The position numbers and the translations under genes are program-made. From Comamonas sp. lk (lineage in GTDB: Bacteria; Pseudomonadota; Gammaproteobacteria; Burkholderiales; Burkholderiaceae_C): a stretch of 64,000 bases of DNA. Positions within the stretch are counted from its first letter, which is position 1; each line of letters opens with the position of its first letter. Positions 1-7,927 of the stretch are shown here, piece after piece. A model generated the notes under the pieces. It did not search any database. It saw only the letters and a program-made list of their open reading frames with translations, and was not told where the DNA came from. Where the stretch lies: the NCBI GenBank assembly GCA_945865675.1, contig CAMBFO010000001.1, positions 1 through 64,000 on the forward strand, read 5' to 3'.

Positions 1-587
1 AGGGCGGCCTTCACTGCGGCGATAGTCTCGTATTCAGCCTGGCCGCGATAGCCTTGCTCGCGCGTACGGCCATGCACCGTGACCATAGCGACACCTGCGC
101 TTTGCGCAGCCAGCGCAATCGACAAGGCATTTTTTTCGCTTTGGCACCAGCCGGTACGCATTTTGAGCGTAACCGGCACGCTGTGCGCAGCGCTGGCTCG
201 CACCACGGCCTCGATGATCTCCAGCGCCAAAGCCTCGTCTTGCATCAGCGCGGAACCGGCCCATTTGTTACACACTTTTTTGGCCGGGCAACCCATGTTG
301 ATGTCGATGATTTGCGCGCCACGGTCGATGTTGTAGCGCGCCGCGTCGCCCATCATGGCCGCATCGGTGCCTGCGATTTGCACTGCGATCGGTCCAGGTT
401 CGCCCTCGTGGTTGGCGCGGCGCGAAGTCTTAAGTGAATCCCATAAGTCGCGCCGCGAAGTGACCATTTCACTGACCGCATAGCCCGCGCCCAGGCGCTT
501 GCACAACTGCCTAAAGGGGCGGTCCGTCACGCCGGCCATAGGCGCGACGAACACCGGATTTTCCAATGCGTAAGGACCGATTTGCAT
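1..587 (-). CDS. dusB: tRNA-dihydrouridine synthase DusB, 3' end outside the window
   Basis: Reverse-strand translation MQIGPYALENPVFVAPMAGVTDRPFRQLCKRLGAGYAVSEMVTS...INMGCPAKKVCNKWAGSALM; Dus family motifs; no stop before the window edge. Confidence 0.9.
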   Translation of the reverse strand, partial: MQIGPYALENPVFVAPMAGVTDRPFRQLCKRLGAGYAVSEMVTSRRDLWDSLKTSRRANHEGEPGPIAVQIAGTDAAMMGDAARYNIDRGAQIIDINMGCPAKKVCNKWAGSALMQDEALALEIIEAVVRASAAHSVPVTLKMRTGWCQSEKNALSIALAAQSAGVAMVTVHGRTREQGYRGQAEYETIAAVKAA

Positions 588-723
588 GTTGAAAATGAGG
601 GGTGGGGACTGCTTCAAGGCCGCGCACACTAGGGGTTTAGCGAGGGCGGGGGACCATTCTATATGCCTAAAATTTCAGCACACTGTCAGGCCGGATGCGC
701 CCCTTACCTATACTGACCGCACA

Positions 724-1200
724 ATGGAAATATGGATGCAATCGCTCTTGGACCTGCTGGCCCTGCCGGCCTATGGTCTGTCCACGGTTTTTGTAGTGTC
801 CTTTATTTCGGCCACCCTGCTGCCCATGGGTTCGGAGCCGGTAGTGCTCGGTGTGATTCACCTCAACCCCGCGCAATTTTGGCCCGTGATTGCCGTGGCT
901 ACCGCGGGCAACACCCTGGGTGGCGCCCTGGATTACGCCATGGGGCGCGGCGCCAGTCATCTTGCACCGCAGGCTAGCAATGCCTCTGTCCAAACACGCG
1001 TCCTGCGCTGGCTGCACCGCCTGGGCCCCAAAGCCTGTTTGCTTGGCTGGCTGCCCCTGGTGGGCGACCCTCTATGCACTTTGGCCGGTTGGCTCAAGTT
1101 GCCCTTCTGGCCTTGCCTGGCCTACATTCTGATCGGAAAATTTCTGCGCTATGTGGTGCTGACTGCCGCTTTTTTTGAAGGTGTTAAGTTAATGCTGTGA
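724..1200 (+). CDS. YqaA/DedA-like (SNARE-associated) membrane protein
   Basis: MEIWMQSLLDLLALPAYGLSTVFVVSFISATLLPMGSEPVVLG...; hydrophobic, GNTLGGALDYAMGR motif. Confidence 0.8.
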   Translation: MEIWMQSLLDLLALPAYGLSTVFVVSFISATLLPMGSEPVVLGVIHLNPAQFWPVIAVATAGNTLGGALDYAMGRGASHLAPQASNASVQTRVLRWLHRLGPKACLLGWLPLVGDPLCTLAGWLKLPFWPCLAYILIGKFLRYVVLTAAFFEGVKLML

Positions 1201-1366
1201 CCGCAAGTCGCAGGGCCTACGCGCACTGAAGTCACCTCTAGCGAGGTCAGGTGCACCAGAAAATCCACCCTGCGAGGCCTCAATCAAATGCGCAAAAGTC
1301 TGCATTTTGGCGATACCGGTGCCAACCAAAGGGCAGGCACTAGGACGTAAGAGTACGAGACCAAGG

Positions 1367-1705
1367 TCAAGTCGCAGCCTTGCGTTGCTTGAAATTGCGG
1401 CACCAACCGTCCACAGGAACCACGCGCTTAAAGAACGAGCAATTACCCGTCGGATCGCCGGCTTTGCTACTGTAGAGTTGGCATTCGCCGCAGCGTTGGG
1501 CAAGCGTGTGTCGCGGATACTTGGTTTGGTCCACATTAGCCGTATTTAAACGAAAGCCCATCGATTTCGGATAGGCATCGGTCTCCTTCACGGCATCCGT
1601 GTCGGTCGCTGCGTGGGCCTGGGGCACAGTAGCTGCGACGCAAGCGCCGGCAAGGGTGTGCAGTATGAATACACGTCGGTTGTGGTTGTGAATATCGAAT
1701 TTCAT
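1367..1705 (-). CDS. High-potential iron-sulfur protein (HiPIP), Tat-type signal
   Basis: RRVFILHTLAGACVAATVPQAHA leader; CGECQLY...GNCSFFKRVVPVDGWCRNF four-Cys HiPIP signature. Confidence 0.9.
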   Translation of the reverse strand: MKFDIHNHNRRVFILHTLAGACVAATVPQAHAATDTDAVKETDAYPKSMGFRLNTANVDQTKYPRHTLAQRCGECQLYSSKAGDPTGNCSFFKRVVPVDGWCRNFKQRKAAT

Positions 1706-1739
1706 TTCAGACTCCATGGTTATCAAAAGGTGCAAGGGT

Positions 1740-2057
1740 TTAGGTAATCAAAGCTTCATCGACACGTGCCTCGCCCTGGTTATCCGTCCAGGCCACGCGA
1801 AGTCGCTCCCCGGCGAGCGCGCCGGAGAATCGAAAATTCAATAGCGGATCTTGTGCCACCGCAAAACTCATGCGGGCAGAGAACACGGTGCGCTCAGCGA
1901 CCGTGACCTTCATGCGCGTGATGAAGTGCGCGGGTTTGGTGGTCCCCGATTCGTCCTGCCGCAAACCCGTCTCCATCGGGTGCGGCATCAGAATCATCAC
2001 ATCCGTGATGCCGTTGCGGACACGTGCGCGGATGCGGATGGGCTTGGGCATGGGCAT
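1740..2057 (-). CDS. soxZ: Thiosulfate oxidation carrier complex protein SoxZ
   Basis: MPMPKPIRIRARVRNGITDVMILMPHPMETGLRQDESG...PAHFITRMKV SoxZ pattern; follows soxY. Confidence 0.88.
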   Translation of the reverse strand: MPMPKPIRIRARVRNGITDVMILMPHPMETGLRQDESGTTKPAHFITRMKVTVAERTVFSARMSFAVAQDPLLNFRFSGALAGERLRVAWTDNQGEARVDEALIT

Positions 2058-2080
2058 GGCGACAATAGCAATAGGGTGTG

Positions 2081-2548
2081 TTAGCCGCAACCGCCAACGC
2101 TGACCTCGATTGCACGCCAGGTGGCAAACAGGCCTTCCTCCGTGCGCACAGCGACATACACAGCGCCGCTATGTGCCATACGGATACGGGTCGCTGCATA
2201 GGCTTCGGTGCCATCGGGGAAGCTGAAACAAGCCGCCAATGGCTGAGGGTTGACATCGACCAAGATCAGGATGTCCCGGGTGCCTCTCAACTGACTTCGA
2301 ACGGTAATCGGCACGAGCGCTCCGTTTTCTGCAAGTTGGGGCAAGTCCAAGCTTATCTGTGCGCTTGCCTCAGGCATGCCACCGAGCGCACCGATCGCCT
2401 CGGTAAAAGTGCGTGCTGCAAACGCCAGTTCCAGGTCTGGCAGTGCCTTCACACTGGCGACCTGCGCAGCACCTGTTGCGCTTGCTGCCGTCCAAGCACC
2501 TGCTGTGAGAAGCAACTGTCGGCGTCCTAAACTGAATTCAGCAAGCAC
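2081..2548 (-). CDS. soxY: Thiosulfate oxidation carrier protein SoxY
   Basis: Signal peptide plus SoxY domain; C-terminus ...VSVGGCG with the terminal carrier cysteine. Confidence 0.88.
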   Translation of the reverse strand: MLAEFSLGRRQLLLTAGAWTAASATGAAQVASVKALPDLELAFAARTFTEAIGALGGMPEASAQISLDLPQLAENGALVPITVRSQLRGTRDILILVDVNPQPLAACFSFPDGTEAYAATRIRMAHSGAVYVAVRTEEGLFATWRAIEVSVGGCG

Positions 2549-2560
2549 TTGGCGCGCCCC

Positions 2561-3154
2561 TTACATCGCATTGCGAACGAGCCGCAGGTAGAAGCGCTCA
2601 TCCTTTCGCGCCGCCAGAACACCCTCCACACCGAAGCTCAATGCAAAGGCAAGATCCTCGGACTTCCCGCCAGGTCGGGCAGTGGACGACCAAAATGCGC
2701 TTGGCGGTGTTCCAGGAAATACCACCAGGTTGGTACGCGGGTTCTTGCAGCCCCGGTCCGTGATCGTTGCCAAATCGCGCAAAGCCGGAACTCGCCAATC
2801 ATTAAAGAAGGCCTCGCCATTGCTACTGATCTGATCAGCCTGGCGGACTGCAGCGGCCCAGTTGTAGCTTGTCGCTTGGCCGGTACACCGTGCGTCGATC
2901 CATCGTTGTCCACTTGGACACCGCATCCACATCAATTTTGAATTGACGTCCGTGACGGTGCCATCTCCGTTATCCTGAAAGCGGGTCAACGGCAGGTTTG
3001 AGTTGGCGGCGACACACGTTTGCTGGAGCGTGGCCCCCTGCGCCGATACCGCGCCCGCCAGCGTTAGCTGGGCCATCAGACAAAGAGTCCAATGCGCCCA
3101 GCCCCCTAAACTTGGACGCTCACTTATCAAAGCCAATTCCGGTGCCTTTGACAT
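2561..3154 (-). CDS. DUF1566-like (Lcl C-terminal domain-like) exported protein
   Basis: RFQDNGDGTVTDVNSKLMWMRCPSGQRW...DWRVPALRDLATI...AFWSSTARPGG...FYLRLVR pattern. Confidence 0.75.
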   Translation of the reverse strand: MSKAPELALISERPSLGGWAHWTLCLMAQLTLAGAVSAQGATLQQTCVAANSNLPLTRFQDNGDGTVTDVNSKLMWMRCPSGQRWIDARCTGQATSYNWAAAVRQADQISSNGEAFFNDWRVPALRDLATITDRGCKNPRTNLVVFPGTPPSAFWSSTARPGGKSEDLAFALSFGVEGVLAARKDERFYLRLVRNAM

Positions 3155-3629
3155 TCAGGCCGCGAGCGCTCTTAGGCTCGGGACCCGCTGTCTGGCGGGT
3201 TTGCAAGCCCGTCTGGATGGCTACGCCGCGGTGCAAATAGTATGAATAGGATTCCAGTGCAACCATGTCGACGCTGCTGACATCCAATGCCTTGCCGGCC
3301 TGTGGGTTCTCGATGCACCAATTCACCATCTCCCGATAGGCCATAACCCTGTCGGCTTGGGGCATGTACTTCGGGAAGGTCTGCGGATTGGTGGCCGCCG
3401 CGTCAGGGTGGCAATTGGCGCAGGCCAGACCGTTGCTCGACATGTCGGCTCGGGCGCCGTACCACATGTCGTAGCCACGCTTGGCGGACTGCGTCAACTT
3501 GTCATCCATGGCCTTGAGCTCATCCTTGGTAAATGGTTCACGCGCAGTTACCAGCGTGGCGGTGGCTACCACCGCTAGGGCGAACAGCGGCGCCACATAG
3601 CGCCGCAGTGATATGGATTGAATCTTCAT
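3120..3629 (-). CDS. Periplasmic monoheme c-type cytochrome (SoxA/TsdA-like heme domain)
   Basis: N-terminal signal; single CANCH heme motif followed by REMVNWCIENPQAGKALDVSSVDMVALESYSYYLHRG. Confidence 0.8.
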   Translation of the reverse strand: MKIQSISLRRYVAPLFALAVVATATLVTAREPFTKDELKAMDDKLTQSAKRGYDMWYGARADMSSNGLACANCHPDAAATNPQTFPKYMPQADRVMAYREMVNWCIENPQAGKALDVSSVDMVALESYSYYLHRGVAIQTGLQTRQTAGPEPKSARGLNVKGTGIGFDK

Positions 3630-3643
3630 AGTCGTATCTCCTT

Positions 3644-4657
3644 TTAAGCTTTGAAGCCATTCTTGATCTTGGGCGGAAGTGAGTCGGCAAAGGGCTGGTA
3701 ATTGACAAAGGAAGCACCCTTTTGGTCGAGGTCAATGGCCGCGCTTCCCATGCCGTCGGAGGTGTTGGACGGGTCGGCTCGGTTTTGCTGGAATTCGGGG
3801 TAGGGCAACTTAACCGGCGGGTAGGGCCACGGCCACGAAGTGCTCATGGTGCCGATGGAGGTCAAGTTGCCAATTTTGTTGTAGACGGTGTGGTGCACAT
3901 GTCCGTGGAAGGCCGTTACGGCAGCGAACTTGCCCAAGATCTGACGGATCTCCTTGGAATCGGAGACCTGGAAGTTCCAGCGCGGGTAGTAATCCCACAA
4001 GGGTGAATGGGTAAAGATTACGACGGGCGTTGCGGGGTCGACGTTGGCCACATCCTTTTTCAACCACTCGCGCTGCTGCTCGCCACAACCCCAAACGCCA
4101 GGTACCGGGCTGTTCAATGGCATGAACCAGTCGCGCCGCTGCTCGGCGCTCAGCTTCGCAGAGGTCCAGAAATCGGGGACCAGAATCGAATTAAGACCGA
4201 TGAAATGCACGCCCTTGTGATTGAATGACCAAGTCTCTTTACCGAAGTTCTCGCGCCAAGAAGCGCCCATATCGAGGTACCAGTCGTGTTCGCCCGGAAT
4301 GGATCGCAATGGAGCCTTGAGCGCGGAGAGGATGCGCTTGCCCTTTTCCATTTGATCCCTCTCGCCATGATGCGCTACATCCCCCGTCACGAGAACAAAG
4401 TCAGGCTGCTTTTTCAGTCCGTTCACTTGCGCAACAGCATCTTCCAATTGCCTGTCAAAGACATGGTCCGTGCCGCTGTAAAGATGGGGGTCGCTAATGA
4501 TGGCAAAGCGGAAAGGTTCGACCTTAGCTTGTGCAGCGCCGGCGACGCCAACCAGGCCCAGATTGACGCCAATGGCCTGCGCCGTCAATGTGGTGAGTCC
4601 TGCCTTGCCGGTGAGGGCCAACATGGATCTTCTGTTCATGTTTTGTCTTTCAGTCAT
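3644..4657 (-). CDS. Tat-exported metallophosphoesterase
   Basis: RRSMLALTGKAG leader; ISDPHLY, VTGDVAHHGE, PGEHDWY, FHGHVHHT calcineurin-like motifs. Confidence 0.85.
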   Translation of the reverse strand: MTERQNMNRRSMLALTGKAGLTTLTAQAIGVNLGLVGVAGAAQAKVEPFRFAIISDPHLYSGTDHVFDRQLEDAVAQVNGLKKQPDFVLVTGDVAHHGERDQMEKGKRILSALKAPLRSIPGEHDWYLDMGASWRENFGKETWSFNHKGVHFIGLNSILVPDFWTSAKLSAEQRRDWFMPLNSPVPGVWGCGEQQREWLKKDVANVDPATPVVIFTHSPLWDYYPRWNFQVSDSKEIRQILGKFAAVTAFHGHVHHTVYNKIGNLTSIGTMSTSWPWPYPPVKLPYPEFQQNRADPSNTSDGMGSAAIDLDQKGASFVNYQPFADSLPPKIKNGFKA

Positions 4658-5113
4658 CGGGATGTCTCCGTTAGTTTGGTTAAGGGTAATCTTTAAAAGG
4701 GGATTGCCGTGGCTGGTTCGCCAAAGCGGGGAACAAGGCTCCCACCGGTTGGCTCAAAGCCATAAAGGATCGCATGCGGCGAATGCCAAATATTGAAGGG
4801 GACGCCCCTAGACGGGAGCGTGAGACGCGTCGCGTACGCGGAGAAGAAAGTGTCAGACCAGCTCCAACCAAGCGCCACAGCACAGCGTCCGCAAAAGCGC
4901 AATTTGCCAAGTCTTGGCAGGAGCCGTATTCGACCGTCCTAATCAGCTTGTTGCCCATCGGATTAACGACTCCCGCGTCTGTGTGGATTGGTGAGGGAAA
5001 GTCTTGCTTTCGCCTTTCTTGCGATCTAACTTGAGCAGAAGTGTAAGGAGGCAAGTGGATATTGAGTAGTTAAAAATTTTGACAATGGCATTTGTTAAAG
5101 CTAATATCATTCC

Positions 5114-6079
5114 ATGCTTTCTAGGATCGCAACGCTCAAGCAGCTCTACGCCTTTCACACCGTTGCAAGGCTGGGCAGTATTTCGCAGGCGGCCCAAGTG
5201 CTGCACCTGACACAGTCGGCGATTTCGATCCAGATCGGTTCTATAGAAGAAACGCTGGGCACCCCACTTGTAATGCGCACCGGTCGGGGCGTACGCCTTA
5301 CCGAAGCAGGCGTGATGCTGCAGGATTACGCCGAGCGCGTCATTGCGCTGTGGAACGAGATGGGCGAGAACATGGATACGTATGCGGGCGCCTTTTTGGG
5401 AACCTTGCGCGTGGGTGCAGTTGCCACCACTGAATACTGGTTGCCCAGCCTGCTGGTGGCCTACGCCAACGAAAATCCCAAGGCCAAGGTCAAGTTGCAT
5501 GTGGGCAATCGCGATGAAATTGTGCGAAGCCTGGAGTCGCAGGAAATCGACGTCGCTGTGATGGGTGACCCGCCGGAAAGCCTCAAGCCGACATCGACGC
5601 GATTTGCAAAAAATTTGATGGGTTTTCTGGCTGCACCTGGTCATCCGCTGATTGCAGAAAGTAAGCTGACCATGGCCAGGCTTGCCAAAGAGCCCATGCT
5701 GGTGCGCGAACGCGGCTCCGGCTCGCGCGCCACATTGACGCGGCTGTTCCGGGAAGCTGGTCATACCCCGCGCATCGGCTCTGAGTTCGCCAGCAATGAA
5801 GCCATCAAGCAGATGTGCATGGCCGGATTTGGTCCGGCCTATCTGCCACTGCACACCTGCGTTCTGGAAATGAAAGCTGGCTTGCTCACCTTGTTGCCCA
5901 TGGAGGGCAACGTCATCGCGCGGGATTGGTTCGTCGTGTACTCGCCGGCGATTAAACCCCTGCCTCAGATGGCGGTCGCGTTTGAGCGTTTTCTCAAGCT
6001 GAACGGACAGAGCAAGATCGATCAGATGCTCGCGCTGCGCGAGGCATTGCCGGGCATGGCGCTGAAGCGAAAGAAGTGA
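5114..6079 (+). CDS. LysR-family transcriptional regulator (CbbR-like)
   Basis: N-terminal wHTH TLKQLYAFHTVARLGSISQAAQVLHLTQSAISIQI plus LysR substrate domain. Confidence 0.88.
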   Translation: MLSRIATLKQLYAFHTVARLGSISQAAQVLHLTQSAISIQIGSIEETLGTPLVMRTGRGVRLTEAGVMLQDYAERVIALWNEMGENMDTYAGAFLGTLRVGAVATTEYWLPSLLVAYANENPKAKVKLHVGNRDEIVRSLESQEIDVAVMGDPPESLKPTSTRFAKNLMGFLAAPGHPLIAESKLTMARLAKEPMLVRERGSGSRATLTRLFREAGHTPRIGSEFASNEAIKQMCMAGFGPAYLPLHTCVLEMKAGLLTLLPMEGNVIARDWFVVYSPAIKPLPQMAVAFERFLKLNGQSKIDQMLALREALPGMALKRKK

Positions 6080-6128
6080 GGCCTGGCCGTACGGCCCATA
6101 GCGCAGACCCAACGCGCGAGGTGTGCAC

Positions 6129-6437
6129 TTAGCCAAGGGTGTCCGCCCAGATATTTTCTGCCTACGCGAGCGCATAGCGGGCCGCCAGCGGGTTCGCAGC
6201 GGCCGACACACCACCAGCGCCAGGAACGGTTTTGTAAGTCCGCTCGGCGGCATCGTATTGATGGACTGATGCGACATGGATGGCCTCCTGCGGCGTGACA
6301 AAGCTGTAGCAAGTGTTCGTCACTGCGGGGCTTGCATTCACTGGCTCACGCTTTAGCAGTTGCAGGACGGCCGCTGCGGCGGCGGCAACCCTGACATGCC
6401 ACTTATGCATCGGATGAACGGCTTCAATAGAGGCCAT
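6129..6437 (-). pseudogene. Remnant of flavocytochrome c sulfide dehydrogenase flavoprotein subunit (FccB/SoxF-like), C-terminal part only
   Basis: HPMHKWHVRVAAAAAAVLQLLKREPVNASPAVTNTCYSFVTPQEAIHVASVHQYDAAERT...ARYALA*AENIWADTLG*; no N-terminal flavin domain upstream; in-frame TAG at 6162-6164. Confidence 0.75.
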
Positions 6438-7539
6438 TGACCAAGCTAGCAGGAGGTACTACCGGATTTTTCACATCGACCAGGGGCGGGGACACATAGC
6501 CGGTATCGATTTGCGGCCCACCGGGTCGCCAAAGCTCTTCGTAGTCCTCTTTCATGCTTTTCCCTAAGAGTGGCTTGAAGGTTCCTTTGTGGCAGGTAGC
6601 ACAACCGACCTTGGGCCCATCGCCATGCTCTCCGAGGCGGTAATCAGGCAAAAGGCCTGCAAGGGGCTGAAGGTAGGCGGTATTCAAATCACGCACCATT
6701 CGCACGCCGTACCATGCGGTAGCCCTCTCTGGCCTGCTATCGGGCCAGCTGCCAAATGCGCGCGTCGAATGACAGTAGGTGCAATTTACCCCCAAGGATT
6801 TGGAAAAGTACATCATCATGGCGTAGGTCGTTTCTGCCTTTTTGACCCCATTGTGCGGATACGGGTTCGCGCCAGCCATCGCTACGATGCCCTGCACCCG
6901 GATATCGTTATCGTCAATAAGGTATCGGGTCAGTGGATCGTAGGGCAGCGAAGAGTTCGCGATATTGGCCACCCCAGGCCTGCCTTGGTAGTCTTTATTG
7001 CCAAGGATAGGAGGTGGTAGATCCGATTTGGCGGTGGTGTACCAATCTCCCGAGGGCACGGGCTGACCACGATGACAAGTCCAGCAGGTGACCCCCGTTT
7101 CAGCGACATGGGATTTCCATTCGGTGTTGATACGACGGGTCATTTTGAGCATCGTCCGCGCCACTCTCTTGGTGTACTTTTCATCGGAGGCCATATTTTC
7201 CGTGTTATGGCAATACTCACATCCCTGCTCGGGGGCAACCCAGGTTGATAGTGCCCCCATCAGCCTTGAAAATTCCAGCACGGTCAGGTCGTTCAGGACC
7301 TGCACGTTTTCGTACTCCTCGCTTACCTTTGGTAGATCCGGGTCAGGCGGGTCAATGGGTTCGGCCTCGGGTATGGAGTTCAACTGAACGCTGGCTGGTA
7401 GCGCTTTAGGTTGGTAGAGCACAAACTGGCCCGTTCCCCGGTAGCCCGTTTGCACACTGATGGTGTGATTTTGGTAGGCAAAGAACAGTATCAGGACCGT
7501 TGCCATGGCAACTAAAAATGTAACGACCATCCGAATCAT
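6424..7539 (-). CDS. pufC: Photosynthetic reaction centre tetraheme cytochrome c subunit
   Basis: N-terminal TM anchor; four heme motifs CEYCH, CWTCH, CTYCH, CATCH; QTGYRGTG and APEQGCEYCHNTENMASDEKYTK PufC-like blocks. Confidence 0.92.
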   Translation of the reverse strand: MIRMVVTFLVAMATVLILFFAYQNHTISVQTGYRGTGQFVLYQPKALPASVQLNSIPEAEPIDPPDPDLPKVSEEYENVQVLNDLTVLEFSRLMGALSTWVAPEQGCEYCHNTENMASDEKYTKRVARTMLKMTRRINTEWKSHVAETGVTCWTCHRGQPVPSGDWYTTAKSDLPPPILGNKDYQGRPGVANIANSSLPYDPLTRYLIDDNDIRVQGIVAMAGANPYPHNGVKKAETTYAMMMYFSKSLGVNCTYCHSTRAFGSWPDSRPERATAWYGVRMVRDLNTAYLQPLAGLLPDYRLGEHGDGPKVGCATCHKGTFKPLLGKSMKEDYEELWRPGGPQIDTGYVSPPLVDVKNPVVPPASLVNGLY

Positions 7540-7711
7540 GACATTACCTCCTATTACGCTCGATATTTCAGAAAACCTACCCCATAAGACCTACCAAAAA
7601 AATGCGGTGACCAGCACACCCTTTGCACCCCTTTCGGGCTCTAAAAAGCACTCAGCGCCAGGGTTCGCTGTCGGAATACGATAACCTTATCTTGTATAGG
7701 TGCATCGTTAC

Positions 7712-7733
7712 ATTGACATAGATTAATGTCAAT
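7712..7733. promoter_or_regulatory. Perfect 8-bp-arm inverted repeat ATTGACAT-agatta-ATGTCAAT upstream of pufC
   Basis: Exact dyad in the AT-rich intergenic region between ccmI and pufC. Confidence 0.4.
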
Positions 7734-7927
7734 TAAAATTTACAACAGATATCAATTTCTAGGGTAAACCCTGATATTTGCGGCCGATCAGAATCGACGT
7801 TTGCAGGGGACATGGGACTTGGAACGATCCCTTTTGGACTTGCCTGGCCAAATAGGCTGACTGCAAATTCCTACGCGATGTGCCTAGGACGGCCGCGTTT
7901 TACGAGGGCATCAAGCGGATGGGTGAT

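Noticed and set aside
4680-5054. Minus-strand ORFs between the metallophosphoesterase and LysR genes
   Set aside because: Two frames look partly protein-like (FNIWHSPHAILYGFEPTGG) and could be a frameshifted remnant, but nothing recognisable; unsupported without a search.
4943-6301. 452-aa minus-strand ORF
   Set aside because: Antisense to the LysR gene; composition typical of shadow ORFs.
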